Source of the DNA: Bacillus testis
GTDB taxonomy: Bacteria > Bacillota > Bacilli > Bacillales > DSM-1321
DNA length: 64,000 nt
Reading direction: 5' to 3'
Assembly (NCBI RefSeq): GCF_001243895.1
Contig: NZ_LN851186.1
Span: 3,238,981-3,302,980 of the forward strand
Part shown: positions 18,698-28,259 of the stretch, piece by piece
Numbering within the stretch: position 1 is the stretch's first letter
Layout: every line of letters begins with the position of its first letter
Translations under genes and position numbers: made by a program
The notes under the pieces: model-generated
Told to the model about the DNA's origin: nothing
Database searches by the model: none
Seen by the model: the letters and a program-made list of their open reading frames with translations, nothing else

Positions 18698-19267
18698 TTA
18701 TTCCCCTGTTAGGGATATCTGTATGGCTTCTTTATATTTCGGCGTTTTATCCGGGTCAATCTCAAAAAGAGATATCCGCTCTGCCATGCAGGTAATCCCT
18801 TCCCCCATTTCCTGTGAACATTCTTCAAGCTGCCTGTCCCCAAAAGCCGGCTCTCCTATATAATTCTTGGCAATTGTTATATGAGGGGTAAACGGCTGTC
18901 CGCTGATCTGATAGCCATGTCCACGACAAATATCGGCAATTTTCCGCTGAAGTTTATATATGCTCTCATCCAATTCCGGTTTAGCCCAGAGGATTCTCGG
19001 TTTTTCTCTGCGCCCAAATATGCCAATGGAATGAATGTCGAGCGAAAAAGGTTGCTGACCCTTCAACATATCGGCAATATCTTTCATACAATCCGTGCTT
19101 GTTGCAGATTCGCTTGCCCCTAAAAAAGCCAGCGTCATATGATAATCTTCTTTGAATACCCATTTTTTGAAAGGAAATTGATCTTTTATCCTATTGGATG
19201 TGTTCCACAGAAAAGATTTTGCTTCTTCGGGCAATGCCATTGCAATAAAATAATGGGTCACTTTCAT
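18698..19267 (-). CDS. thpR: RNA 2',3'-cyclic phosphodiesterase (LigT/ThpR family)
   Basis: Protein of 189 residues of the 2H phosphoesterase superfamily (B. subtilis YtlP). It opens 2',3'-cyclic phosphates on RNA ends. Both family tetrapeptides are present: HMTL at residues 43-46 and HITI near residue 130. The ATG at 19267 is chosen over a GTG four codons upstream because AAAGGTGG is correctly spaced from it. It reads leftward into ytlQ. Confidence 0.88.
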   Translation of the reverse strand: MKVTHYFIAMALPEEAKSFLWNTSNRIKDQFPFKKWVFKEDYHMTLAFLGASESATSTDCMKDIADMLKGQQPFSLDIHSIGIFGRREKPRILWAKPELDESIYKLQRKIADICRGHGYQISGQPFTPHITIAKNYIGEPAFGDRQLEECSQEMGEGITCMAERISLFEIDPDKTPKYKEAIQISLTGE

Positions 19268-19291
19268 CTTGTCTTCCACCTTTCAGATTCA

Positions 19292-19327
19292 AAAAGCCGA
19301 CACCAAATAATACATGTGCCGGCTTTC
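19292..19327 (-). terminator. Terminator of dat
   Basis: AAAGCCGGCAC / GTGTCGGCTTT on the minus strand followed by TTTTTG, about 40 bp past the dat stop. Confidence 0.85.
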
Positions 19328-19365
19328 TATTCCGTAACCAATGGAACAGTTACCTTTTTTATACC

Positions 19366-20220
19366 TTATTTTCCGCAATGTAGGTCAATTTCATTCCTGT
19401 AAAGAGACTGAAGGAGCTTAGTGATTTTTCCTGGACTGCCGTTGCCGATTGTTTCCTTTTCGATCTTGATAATAGGCGTAATTTCAGAGGTGGTACTGGA
19501 TAAAAAAACTTCATCTGCTCCCATCATCTCTTCAATCGCAAAAGGCCGTTCTTCAACTGGTATACCTTGTTTCGCGCACAATTTCAGGATTACTTGTCTG
19601 ACGATACCGTTCAAAATCAGATGATTGGCTGGATGGGTAATCACTTTGCCATCAAAAACTATGCTAATATTGGAAGAACTCCCTTCGGTGACAAGATTCC
19701 CTCTATGCTGGATTGCTTCATAGCAGCCATTCTCTACAGCCGTTTCTTTAGCCAATACACTCCCAAGAAGATTCAGGCTTTTTATATCACACTTCAGCCA
19801 TCGTATATCTTCAACTACGATAGCAGACACCCCGTTGTCCGTCGTTTCCACCGGCAATGGCACTTCTTTCGTATAAGCAGTAATCACTGGTTCGACATTT
19901 TTCCCGGGAAATGCATGATTTCTTGGAGCTGATCCTCGCGTAACCTGAAGATAGACTGTACCCGTTTTTATTTGATTTATATCTACCAATTGAACGAGCA
20001 ATCCCTTCAATTCTTCGAGTGGGCAAGGAAGCGATATCTTAATCTTTTCCAAGCTGCCGGCTAAGCGGTCAAGATGTTCATCAAGCGTGAACATAACACC
20101 GTTGTACACTCGAATCACTTCATATACTCCATCGCCGAATTGATAGCCGCGGTCTTCTAGATCAATTGCCGCTTCTGTCGATGGGACTAATTTTCCCTTA
20201 CAAATAATCATTTCCCCCAT
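19366..20220 (-). CDS. dat: D-alanine aminotransferase
   Basis: Pyridoxal-phosphate enzyme (fold type IV) of 284 residues. It interconverts D-alanine and D-glutamate and so supplies D-Glu for peptidoglycan. Motifs: DRGYQFGDGVYEVIRVYNG near the N-terminus, GSVLAKETAVENGCYEAI with the PLP lysine, and VTEGSSSNISIV. The ATG at 20220 has AAGGAGTGG upstream; an in-frame upstream Met would give a non-homologous tail. Together with pepV upstream (67 bp gap) this follows the B. subtilis order. Confidence 0.93.
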   Translation of the reverse strand: MGEMIICKGKLVPSTEAAIDLEDRGYQFGDGVYEVIRVYNGVMFTLDEHLDRLAGSLEKIKISLPCPLEELKGLLVQLVDINQIKTGTVYLQVTRGSAPRNHAFPGKNVEPVITAYTKEVPLPVETTDNGVSAIVVEDIRWLKCDIKSLNLLGSVLAKETAVENGCYEAIQHRGNLVTEGSSSNISIVFDGKVITHPANHLILNGIVRQVILKLCAKQGIPVEERPFAIEEMMGADEVFLSSTTSEITPIIKIEKETIGNGSPGKITKLLQSLYRNEIDLHCGK

Positions 20221-20287
20221 AAATGCCACTCCTTCATTGCATCTTGTCCTGCTCATCCTATCCTGTGCCTTTTAGCGCCACAGCCCC

Positions 20288-21703
20288 TTACTTTGCTAAA
20301 CGGTAAATAGCTTCCGCATACATAGCCGTCGCCTTCAACAAATCCTCTATATACATATACTCGTCTTTTTGATGGGCTATGTCTTCTCTTCCCGGGAATA
20401 ATGGACCAAATGCAACGCCCGCCTCTAGCGAACGGGCATAGGTGCCGCCGCCGATTGCAAGTAATTCTGCCTTCTCTCCCATTTGCGATTCATAAATGGA
20501 AGATAATGTTTTAACCAAGAAGCTGTCTTTATCGACGTGGTGAGGGCCGGAATGGGAATCAGTCTTCAGTTCGAATGAATTTTCATCCAATATGGACAGC
20601 AACTGTTCCTCCGCCGCTTTTTGTTCATAGGTAACCGGATAGCGCTGATTGATGCCAATCTGGCCGCCTTGTTCCGGGGAATAGCTTAAACGGCCGACAT
20701 TTAGGGTAACGTCCCCCGTTGATTCGTCATGGTGCGCCAATCCGAATGCATTTCCTCTTGAATCTTCCCACAGATACTGATCCACAAATGAGAAGAAGGC
20801 AGCAGCATGCGGAGTTAAAGAAAGGCTATTCAAAAAGTGGGCCATATACAAGCCGGCATTCTTTCCGTTCTTTGGCTCCATCCCATGTGCTGAAACACCT
20901 TCAATCTCGAGAGCAAGGGATGCACCCGCTAAGGCAGAATTGCCTTTCACCTGATACTTTTCAAGAAAAGCCGCAAATTGGTTTTCTACTTCCCGGCCTT
21001 CATCGCCCACGGCCAGAACGACTTTAGCATAGTCAGGCACCATATTAAAACGTCTGCCAGAGGTGAACTCATCGACAATAATGCCCTTTTGCTCCGCATT
21101 TTTCACATCCGGTCTTTGATTAATATAATAATCCCAAATCCCCTTCTCCGCGAATATAATCGGGAAATCAGCATCCGGAGCGAAGCCTAAAGTAGGCATT
21201 TCTTCTTTTTCAAAATATGTATCAACACAGCGCCAATCGGACTCTTCATCTGTCCCAATGATCATGCGGACGCGTTTGGATAAAGGCAAGCCCAGCTCTT
21301 TGACGATATTCATAGCATAATAGGCCGCCATTGTCGGTCCTTTGTCATCCAGCGCACCCCGGGCGTAGATTTTTCCATCTCTGATTTCCGCTCCGAATGG
21401 ATCGCTGCTCCAGCCATCTCCTTCAGGCACTACATCCACATGGCAAAGGATCCCCAGGATATCTTCCCCCTCGCCCATTTCGATATGGCCGGCAAGATGT
21501 TCCACATCCTTTACCTTATAGCCATCTTTTTCTCCTTTCTTGAGCAGGAACTGCAACGCTTCCTGTACACCTTTTCCAAGCGGAGCCTCGGGTGTTGCAT
21601 TCTCTTCATCCATCACGCTTTTTATCCGCAAAAAAGCCTGCGTATCTTTTATGAACTGTTCTTTTCTTTTATTTACTTCTTCTGTCCAATTGATTGTAGT
21701 CAA
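20288..21703 (-). CDS. pepV: Dipeptidase PepV
   Basis: M20-family dizinc dipeptidase of 471 residues (B. subtilis YtjP). It hydrolyses dipeptides in the cytoplasm. Candidate metal ligands in order: LCHVDVVPEGDGW, GALDDKGPTMAA, GTDEESDW (catalytic Glu and bridging ligands), FAPDADFP and the C-terminal AIGGGTYARS. The start is preceded by AAAGGAGTGTTG. Probably co-transcribed with dat. Confidence 0.95.
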   Translation of the reverse strand: MTTINWTEEVNKRKEQFIKDTQAFLRIKSVMDEENATPEAPLGKGVQEALQFLLKKGEKDGYKVKDVEHLAGHIEMGEGEDILGILCHVDVVPEGDGWSSDPFGAEIRDGKIYARGALDDKGPTMAAYYAMNIVKELGLPLSKRVRMIIGTDEESDWRCVDTYFEKEEMPTLGFAPDADFPIIFAEKGIWDYYINQRPDVKNAEQKGIIVDEFTSGRRFNMVPDYAKVVLAVGDEGREVENQFAAFLEKYQVKGNSALAGASLALEIEGVSAHGMEPKNGKNAGLYMAHFLNSLSLTPHAAAFFSFVDQYLWEDSRGNAFGLAHHDESTGDVTLNVGRLSYSPEQGGQIGINQRYPVTYEQKAAEEQLLSILDENSFELKTDSHSGPHHVDKDSFLVKTLSSIYESQMGEKAELLAIGGGTYARSLEAGVAFGPLFPGREDIAHQKDEYMYIEDLLKATAMYAEAIYRLAK

Positions 21704-21892
21704 AACGACAACACTCCTTTTGATTGCAGATTTGTAAGTTCCTTTTCATGCTTCCCTTTCCCGGCAATCCATAACCGAAAACGAAGGCGAAAGAAACGGT
21801 TTCACTTACTTCCTATCATACTCTAAAATACAGAGCCATGCATGCAGGGGCTTTTAGCCGATTTTTCGAAAGCAGTCTGCTAGGCTTAGGCA

Positions 21893-21931
21893 GAAAAAAG
21901 GCCTGGTCAATCTTCTCAACCCGGCCTGATT
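21893..21931 (-). terminator. Terminator of the M48-ankyrin gene
   Basis: Minus strand CAGGCCGGGTTGAG ... CCAGGCCTTTTTTC: a GC-rich stem with one mismatch followed by a T-run. Confidence 0.75.
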
Positions 21932-21936
21932 GCTAT

Positions 21937-23226
21937 TCACTTAAGTAAATCCATCATGTGTTTGTTTCGGTTTTCTTTTGCCCACTCATATGCAGTCATG
22001 CCTTCGCTGTCTTTAACTGTTGGGTCTGCACCAAGCTTCAGTAAAAGCTTCACCATTTCCGTATCATCGTTGTAAGCAGCCTCTATTAAAGGGATGCTTC
22101 CATCTTGATCGCTTTTATTCAAATCACTGCCGCTTTCGATCAATAATTTTGCTGCATCTAAATGACCGTTCCAGACTGCATACAGAAGGGGAGAAGAATC
22201 TTCGCTATCACCTTCGTTCGGATCCGCCCCAGCTTCCAATTCCGCCTTCATCCGTTCAATATCATTCTGCGAAGCGGCATCCATCAGTTCTGTAAACGAT
22301 TCATCTGTATAATCTATATCTTCTGACAAAAATGAATCTGCTTCATCCAACCAATTGGACACGAGAGAAGGAAGGCCAAGGAATACGACATACAAAAAAG
22401 CTGCAAAAAGAGATACGGTAAATGCCATCAGAATCCATCCATAACGCTTACGCTCTTTGATCAATCTGGTCCTTTCAGGCGAATGCCAATGCAATAATGC
22501 GTTCATGCGTTTTGGAAGATGGGGGTGCGTGGACAGCTTTTCACTCAACCATAAAAAGAACCCTTTTTCTTCCTCCAATTGAGCCATATAGACTTCCTTA
22601 TCAACGCGGTATTGCATTTTTTTGCCGATTGCCAGTGTCATTAGGGCATCTTGCGCAGCTTGTAGATTGCCGGTGTAATAGGCGGCGTAGCGGTCGCACG
22701 AATATTCGCAGGCGCGCAAATAAGCCTCCCCGAGGAAAGGAATCCACATTGCCGGGAGAATAAAGGCATGCATAGACAAATGCCTTTTTTTGATATGAGC
22801 CAACTCATGCGCCAGGACGAAAAGCACTTCATCCTCCCGTCCTTCTTCGATAAGGTCGAAAATTTCTGAATACAGGACGACCATATTTTTACCGAAAAAA
22901 CGTGTGGCAAAGGCGTTCAATATGCCGTTGCTTTGCATAACATATATAGCAGGCATTTTTTTCAGCTCCATCTCTTCGGATAGCGCCGCCACTTTTCCAT
23001 AAAGGTCCGGAAATTGCTTATCTGATATTCTGACCGCATTTCGGCGGATATGGGCCATGCTTAATGCATGTATAAAAGCAGATATAATTCCAATAATAAA
23101 GCATATAACAATGCCTATAAGTGAAAAGAGGATCATTAAGTAAAAAACTGTGCTGACTATTATGGATAGAATGAGGTATCCTTTTTCCTTCTTGTGCCTT
23201 AATTGTGTTTCAAGTTGTTTTTCCAT
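21937..23226 (-). CDS. M48 metalloprotease with C-terminal ankyrin repeats
   Basis: Integral-membrane protein of 429 residues. Two N-terminal transmembrane helices (about 18-37 and 38-55) precede an M48 catalytic domain with zinc motif HELAH (140-144) and the third ligand in ACEYSCDRYAAYY (Glu near 174). Another helix follows (WILMAFTVSLFAAFLYVVFL, about 265-285). The last 110 residues hold three ankyrin-type repeats (NDIERMKAELEAGADPN, GHLDAAKLLIESGSDLN, DDTEMVKLLLKLGADPT). M48 enzymes (HtpX/Ste24) act in membrane-protein quality control; the repeats suggest a protein-binding regulatory part. Good ribosome binding site AAAGGAG. The fusion is unusual. Confidence 0.9.
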   Translation of the reverse strand: MEKQLETQLRHKKEKGYLILSIIVSTVFYLMILFSLIGIVICFIIGIISAFIHALSMAHIRRNAVRISDKQFPDLYGKVAALSEEMELKKMPAIYVMQSNGILNAFATRFFGKNMVVLYSEIFDLIEEGREDEVLFVLAHELAHIKKRHLSMHAFILPAMWIPFLGEAYLRACEYSCDRYAAYYTGNLQAAQDALMTLAIGKKMQYRVDKEVYMAQLEEEKGFFLWLSEKLSTHPHLPKRMNALLHWHSPERTRLIKERKRYGWILMAFTVSLFAAFLYVVFLGLPSLVSNWLDEADSFLSEDIDYTDESFTELMDAASQNDIERMKAELEAGADPNEGDSEDSSPLLYAVWNGHLDAAKLLIESGSDLNKSDQDGSIPLIEAAYNDDTEMVKLLLKLGADPTVKDSEGMTAYEWAKENRNKHMMDLLK

Positions 23227-23659
23227 TCAAATCTCCTTTATATTAAATAATCAAATTCTTAGTATACAGGATGGAAGAGACTTAATATATAGGAAAAATA
23301 TAGTTTTAATGGTATATTTCGTAGCCTGTGCACCATATTATAACAACTAAGGAAGGCTTTTTTTGTGACAGTTCTGTCAATTTAATAGCTTTTTCCTGCA
23401 CTTACCTTTAAAATAGAAGATGTACATAAGAGAATCGGCTGCCCTAACCGCAGTTGATGCTCTTCATTCTATTCCGTAATAGGAAGAAGGAGATGTATGC
23501 TCCCTAAAATCACACAGCTTTATTCTTAACAGTTTGTAGTTGTAGTTATGTCACTTGTCTCCGTGTACAAATCTGATTCATTTAGAGATGTATACGCGCA
23601 TTTTTTAGAAAAGTGAAACTTCATCCCTGTAGGCTTATTAAGAAATAAGGAGTGGTTTT
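23227..23659. other. 433-bp gap upstream of ytzE
   Basis: AT-rich interval between divergent genes. The only translated-looking item is a 10-codon frame at 23497-23529 behind GAAGGAGATGT. No RNA gene or repeat is recognised. Confidence 0.4.
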
Positions 23660-23881
23660 TTGAAACCTTCAACAAATAGGATGCTAACCCGTATTAAATC
23701 CGTATATATGTACATCAGAGAAAACGGGACTGTAACTACGCAAGATCTTGTCGAAGAATTTGGCATCACTCCTCGCACTATTCAACGTGACCTGAATGTG
23801 CTCGAATACAACGATTTAGTCGTCAGCCCAAGCCGTGGGCATTGGCAGACCACTAGCAAAAAAATTAGATTATCCTCTTAA
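23660..23881 (+). CDS. ytzE: DeoR-type winged-helix regulator YtzE
   Basis: DNA-binding protein of 73 residues consisting of a DeoR-type helix-turn-helix alone (VTTQDLVEEFGITPRTIQRDLNVLEYNDLV); there is no effector domain. Size and place match B. subtilis YtzE. Translation starts at TTG with AAGGAGTGG upstream. It is followed by a terminator shared with the convergent ytzG. Targets are unknown. Confidence 0.87.
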   Translation: MKPSTNRMLTRIKSVYMYIRENGTVTTQDLVEEFGITPRTIQRDLNVLEYNDLVVSPSRGHWQTTSKKIRLSS

Positions 23882-23885
23882 TAAA

Positions 23886-23917
23886 AAAAAGCCGGACTGG
23901 TTACAGTTCGGCTTTCT
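23886..23917. terminator. Terminator between ytzE and ytzG
   Basis: AAAGCCGGACTG / CAGTTCGGCTTT with a four-base loop. The 3' arm lies in the ytzG coding end. Confidence 0.85.
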
Positions 23918-24629
23918 TCTCGTAATTCACAAGACTTTCCAGTTCTTCCTCGGTCAATTCTCTGTATTCCCCCAATTCAAGGGTTTCATCCAAGACCAGA
24001 TCGGCCATCGTCAGCCTTTTCAGATACGTGACTTTCTTCCCGACAGCTTCAAACATCCGTTTCACTTGATGAAATTTACCTTCCGTAATGGTAAGTTCAA
24101 TTTCTGATATGGGCCCGGATGACAGGATCGTCAAATGCCCCGGTTTGGTATGATAGCCGTCGTCAAGAGTGACACCGCGCTGAAAAGCCTTTCCGTCTTC
24201 TTCAGTCACTTCGCCTTCAATAACAGCAAAATACTTCTTGGGCACATGTTTTTTCGGCGATAATAATTTATGGGATAATTGGCCGTCATTCGTCAATAGC
24301 AAAAGGCCTTCGGTATCTTTATCCAACCTTCCGACCGGAAAAGGTTCGAATGCCCGGTCTTCATCCTCTAGAATATCCACCACCGTTTCTTGACGGTCAT
24401 CTTCTGTGGCCGACAAAATGCCCGGCGGCTTATTCATCATCAGATAGATGAATTCTCTGTATTCCACTTCCATCCCTTGGACGGTTACCTGCTGGCTGTC
24501 CGGGTCAACATGAAATTTTGCATCCTTTATAACCGCTCCATCCACCTTTACGGCTCCGGATTTCAGCATTTTCTTTACTTCTTTTCTGCTGCCAAACCCG
24601 CTGTTGGCAAGCATCTTATCGATTCTCAT
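23901..24629 (-). CDS. ytzG: 16S rRNA pseudouridine synthase, RsuA family
   Basis: Enzyme converting a uridine of small-subunit rRNA (position 516 in the E. coli homologue RsuA) to pseudouridine. N-terminal S4 RNA-binding domain (RIDKMLANSGFGSRKEVKKML), then the catalytic domain with the invariant Asp in PVGRLDKDTEGLLLLTNDG and the KFHQVKRMFEAVG motif. The ATG at 24629 is better spaced from AGAAGGTG than the ATG two codons upstream (24635). Same strand and order as B. subtilis ytzG next to ytgP. Confidence 0.9.
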   Translation of the reverse strand: MRIDKMLANSGFGSRKEVKKMLKSGAVKVDGAVIKDAKFHVDPDSQQVTVQGMEVEYREFIYLMMNKPPGILSATEDDRQETVVDILEDEDRAFEPFPVGRLDKDTEGLLLLTNDGQLSHKLLSPKKHVPKKYFAVIEGEVTEEDGKAFQRGVTLDDGYHTKPGHLTILSSGPISEIELTITEGKFHQVKRMFEAVGKKVTYLKRLTMADLVLDETLELGEYRELTEEELESLVNYEKKAEL

Positions 24630-24657
24630 CTTCATAGCACCTTCTTGCTCTTTTGTA

Positions 24658-24692
24658 TGAAGAAACCTTGCCTAAATGGGCAAGGTTTCTTA
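24658..24692 (-). terminator. Terminator of ytgP
   Basis: AAGAAACCTTGCC / GGCAAGGTTTCTT, 13-base perfect stem, seven bases past the ytgP stop. Confidence 0.9.
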
Positions 24693-24701
24693 TCTATTGC
24701 A

Positions 24702-26309
24702 TTATAAACCTATTTTGGCCTTTAACCGGCCGATTCTGTCACCGAACAGCTTGTATGCCAATTTTGATTTCATCGCTAAGACGAAATAAACAAACGCTCC
24801 AATACCTGCTCCAATGGCAATTGTCAGCATTGCCGGCCAAGGATGTTCCGGGTTTAGGAACAACGCCAATAGCTTAGTCGATAAAATAACAACCACTGCC
24901 ATAACAGCTGTAAACACGCACATCAGAATGGTACGTTTAATGACCAAATTGTATTTGTATCCGGTGAAATAGTGGATTACATAAAAATTAATGAGTGTAG
25001 CCGCCAAATAGCCCAACGTTGTTGCATAAATAGCTCCTTCTGTTTCAAACATCCGGATTAAAGGTATATTTAACGCCAGCTTGACCAGAAAACCAACCAG
25101 TAAACTCAAAACCGTGTATTTTTGTTGGTTGATCCCTTGCAACACAGCTGCCGTAACCGAGAAGAATGCAAACAAGATGGCGGTAGGCGCATACGTCTGC
25201 AATACTTCGACCCCCATTTTATCATATCCATAGAACACCGTATAAATTGGTTTTGAAAGTAATGACATACCGATAGCGGCAGGCAACGTCAAGAAAAGGA
25301 GGACCTGAAAGGCCTGATTCAATTGACTTGTGAACAAATCTTTTTTTTGTTCAACATACGCTTTTGTGACAGAAGGCACAATCGACATGGCAAAGGCTGT
25401 CGCCAATGACATCGGAATGATTACAAGCTTTTGCGTATTGAAATTCAATATGCCGAAAGCATCCCCGGCGATCGATTTCAAGCCGATTGAGGCCATTGCG
25501 TTATTGAATGTCAGCGTATCGACAAATTGGAACAACGGCATCGCAATACCGACAAAAACGAAAGGAATGCTGTACAGGATGATTTCCTTATACATTTCCA
25601 GCATGGAAATCGAAACAGCCCCCTTGTCCTGCAGAAGCATCCGGTCAAGATAGGGCTTCCGTTTTTTCCAACTCCATAGCAATACTGCCAAACTGCCAAT
25701 CGCGCCGACAAAGGCAGCAAAAGTGGCTACCGAAATAGCAGTGACCACACTTCCATCCATAAGGTACATAATCACAAATGCCCCGCCTAACAGGACAACA
25801 ACTCTCACTATCTGTTCGACGACCATCGAAACAGATGTAGGCCCCATCGATTCATTTCCTTGGAAGAATCCGCGGATCAAACTCATGAATGGCACTACGA
25901 TTAAAGCAAAACTTACAGCCCTGATCACTGTCGCAATCTGGGAGGGCGTGAAGTTATTCTGCCCTTCCCCCATTACTTCCCCAAGGCCAGGAGCTGCAAA
26001 GAATAGAATCAGAAATGAAACAACACCTGAAAGGAGCATGACCTTCATGCTCGAACGAAAAAGCTTTTGTCCGACGCCGTATTCTCCCATGGCATTATAC
26101 TTTGCCACGAATTTGGAGACAGCCATCGGGATACCGCCGGTCGCAATCGAAATAAAAATAGTATACGGCACATAGCCATATGAATATAGCTGTGTACCCT
26201 TTGTGCCAACGATCGCTTCGAACGGAATTACATATAACAAACCAAGTACCTTGGACAATACCATTCCGATTGTCAGGATGAAGGTACCTTTCAACAATTT
26301 TGATGACAT
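24702..26309 (-). CDS. ytgP: Lipid II flippase of the MurJ/YtgP type
   Basis: Polytopic membrane protein of 535 residues with about 14 hydrophobic helices, of the MVF/MATE-like polysaccharide-transport superfamily. In B. subtilis YtgP (MurJ) carries lipid II across the membrane for wall synthesis, redundantly with Amj. Early motifs KLLKGTFILTIGMVLSKVLGL and GGIPMAVSKFVAKYN fit. The start at 26309 has GGAAGGGA and removes a 13-residue unsupported extension. Confidence 0.92.
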   Translation of the reverse strand: MSSKLLKGTFILTIGMVLSKVLGLLYVIPFEAIVGTKGTQLYSYGYVPYTIFISIATGGIPMAVSKFVAKYNAMGEYGVGQKLFRSSMKVMLLSGVVSFLILFFAAPGLGEVMGEGQNNFTPSQIATVIRAVSFALIVVPFMSLIRGFFQGNESMGPTSVSMVVEQIVRVVVLLGGAFVIMYLMDGSVVTAISVATFAAFVGAIGSLAVLLWSWKKRKPYLDRMLLQDKGAVSISMLEMYKEIILYSIPFVFVGIAMPLFQFVDTLTFNNAMASIGLKSIAGDAFGILNFNTQKLVIIPMSLATAFAMSIVPSVTKAYVEQKKDLFTSQLNQAFQVLLFLTLPAAIGMSLLSKPIYTVFYGYDKMGVEVLQTYAPTAILFAFFSVTAAVLQGINQQKYTVLSLLVGFLVKLALNIPLIRMFETEGAIYATTLGYLAATLINFYVIHYFTGYKYNLVIKRTILMCVFTAVMAVVVILSTKLLALFLNPEHPWPAMLTIAIGAGIGAFVYFVLAMKSKLAYKLFGDRIGRLKAKIGL

Positions 26310-26639
26310 ATAATCCCTTCCTACTGTCAGTCCATTATGCACACACACTCTATGCTGCCATATCTTTGATTGCTGTAGGCATACGGTTTCGGTGATCCAT
26401 CTGCCCCATCGCTTTAAGTAAATGATTGCCTGAATGTATGTTCATGCTGCACTTCATTTTAACAAAAAACGGCTACTCTACATTAGCATTGACCAAACAA
26501 TAATAAAGCACTGAAATGCTCCAAAGAACGAAAAAAAACCTTGAAGCGGTCAGTACCCCATCTATTCTATCAAGTATTTTTATAATTAGCCAACTTACAT
26601 TATAATGAATAGACGAAAAAAATAATAGTTGGTGAAATA

Positions 26640-27911
26640 ATGAAATATGATGTAATCGTAATAGGCGGAGGGCCATCAGGGTTAATGGCGGCCATTGCCG
26701 CTGGAGAAAAAGGGGCTAAAGTTCTCCTGATTGAAAAAGGGGACAAGCTAGGGCGCAAATTGGCTATATCCGGCGGAGGGCGCTGTAACGTAACCAACAA
26801 CTTGCCAATTGATGAAATCATTAAGCATATACCTGGGAACGGCCGTTTTTTATACAGTGCTTTTTCCGTGTTCAACAATCAAGATATAATTGCTTTCTTC
26901 GAAAATCTGGGTGTTGCCTTAAAAGAAGAAGACCATGGCCGGATGTTCCCCGCATCCAACCAATCCGCGAGCGTCGTCAATGCGATGATTGACCAGCTAA
27001 GCCGCTATCGCGTCAAGGTTATGCAGAATACAGCGGTAAAAGATGTTATGTACAAGGATGGCCATGTCCATTCTGTTATATTGAAAGACGGGCAGGAATT
27101 TGAGAGCGATGCCGTCATTATAGCAGTCGGGGGGAAATCGGTCCCAAGGACTGGCTCTACAGGCGACGGCTATGCCTGGGCCCAAAAAGCCGGGCACACT
27201 ATCACCGATCTATACCCAACCGAAGTGCCACTAACATCGGATGAACCTTTTATCCGAACCAAAACACTGCAGGGTTTATCATTGCGTGACGTAGAATTAA
27301 GCGTAGTCAATCCGAAAGGGAAAACAATCATTGCTCACCGGATGGATATGATTTTTACGCATTTTGGCATAAGCGGCCCTGCTGTCTTGAGATGCAGCCA
27401 ATTCGTAGTTAAAGAATTGAAAAAAGGCAAGCAGAAAAACGTAACGATGAAAATCGATCATTTCCCGGATATAAACCAAGAACAGCTATTCCAGCTATTC
27501 ATCAAGAAAATAAAAGAAGACCCTAAAAAAGCAATCAAAAATATTTTTAAGGGGCTCATGCCGGAACGCTATCTTCAATTTCTATTTAAAAAAGCGGAAA
27601 TGGATGAAAATGAGCAAGGCGCTTCTTTATCACATGACAAACTGCGCACATTTGCCGGGCTCTGCAAAGGATTTACCTTCACTGTGAACGGTTCGCTTTC
27701 TATAGAAAAGGCCTTCGTGACAGGAGGGGGCGTATCCGTCAAAGAAATCCAGCCAAAGGAAATGGGCTCAAAACTGATGCAAGGATTGTACTTCTGCGGC
27801 GAAATTCTTGATATCCACGGATATACCGGGGGATATAACATTACTTCCGCACTAGTGACAGGGCGGTTGGCAGGCGTAAACGCTGCTGCCTACAGCCGAA
27901 ATTTAAAGTAA
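26640..27911 (+). CDS. ytfP: HI0933-family flavoprotein YtfP
   Basis: FAD-dependent oxidoreductase-like protein of 423 residues (BaiN/HI0933 family). The N-terminal Rossmann motif is [18 protein letters not shown]. It is followed by [35 protein letters not shown] and the C-terminal [15 protein letters not shown]. The reaction is not established for B. subtilis YtfP. Only a weak ribosome binding site (TTGGTGA) precedes the ATG. Divergent from ytgP. Confidence 0.9.
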   Translation: MKYDVIVIGGGPSGLMAAIAAGEKGAKVLLIEKGDKLGRKLAISGGGRCNVTNNLPIDEIIKHIPGNGRFLYSAFSVFNNQDIIAFFENLGVALKEEDHGRMFPASNQSASVVNAMIDQLSRYRVKVMQNTAVKDVMYKDGHVHSVILKDGQEFESDAVIIAVGGKSVPRTGSTGDGYAWAQKAGHTITDLYPTEVPLTSDEPFIRTKTLQGLSLRDVELSVVNPKGKTIIAHRMDMIFTHFGISGPAVLRCSQFVVKELKKGKQKNVTMKIDHFPDINQEQLFQLFIKKIKEDPKKAIKNIFKGLMPERYLQFLFKKAEMDENEQGASLSHDKLRTFAGLCKGFTFTVNGSLSIEKAFVTGGGVSVKEIQPKEMGSKLMQGLYFCGEILDIHGYTGGYNITSALVTGRLAGVNAAAYSRNLK

Positions 27912-27928
27912 TTATTTTATACCACCGG

Positions 27929-27970
27929 CCAAACAAAAAGGAGAGACATTTGTCCTCCTTTTTTGTTTGG
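27929..27970. terminator. Terminator between ytfP and cse60
   Basis: CCAAACAAAAAGGAG pairs with CTCCTTTTTTGTTTGG; A and T tracts allow use in both directions. Confidence 0.88.
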
Positions 27971-27979
27971 CTTATATTC

Positions 27980-28171
27980 TTATGACTTATAGACAATCAT
28001 GGCAGTAAAACAATAGATCTGTTCATCTTCATCCTCTCCAATGGCTGCCACATTGTATTTAATATCCACCAACTGGTCTTCGTCCACCTTTTGCAGAAAA
28101 TGGTTCATTTCCTTTTCTAGGTCTTTTTCATGCTCATAATCGAATACCTTCACTTTTATCAAAAAGGCCAT
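27980..28171 (-). CDS. cse60: Sporulation protein Cse60
   Basis: Small acidic protein of 63 residues (FLIKVKVFDYEHEKDLEKEM ... IYCFTAMIVYKS) matching the Cse60 family, made in the mother cell under SigE control in B. subtilis (yteV), where it is 60 residues. Function is unknown. Good ribosome binding site AAAAGGGAG. I could not fit a convincing SigE promoter upstream. It marks the left border of the accessory region, since its B. subtilis neighbours are different from here on. Confidence 0.8.
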   Translation of the reverse strand: MAFLIKVKVFDYEHEKDLEKEMNHFLQKVDEDQLVDIKYNVAAIGEDEDEQIYCFTAMIVYKS

Positions 28172-28259
28172 CTCCCTTTTCCTTTTTTACCTAGTATAGG
28201 CAAAATTCAGAAAAGTATAATCATACAACTGGACATCTTAATTTTTTATGATCGCCCTT

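Noticed and set aside
23497..23529. 10-codon leader-peptide-like frame behind GAAGGAGATGT
   Set aside because: Too short to support, no attenuator structure recognised behind it, and ytzE follows 130 bp later with its own site.
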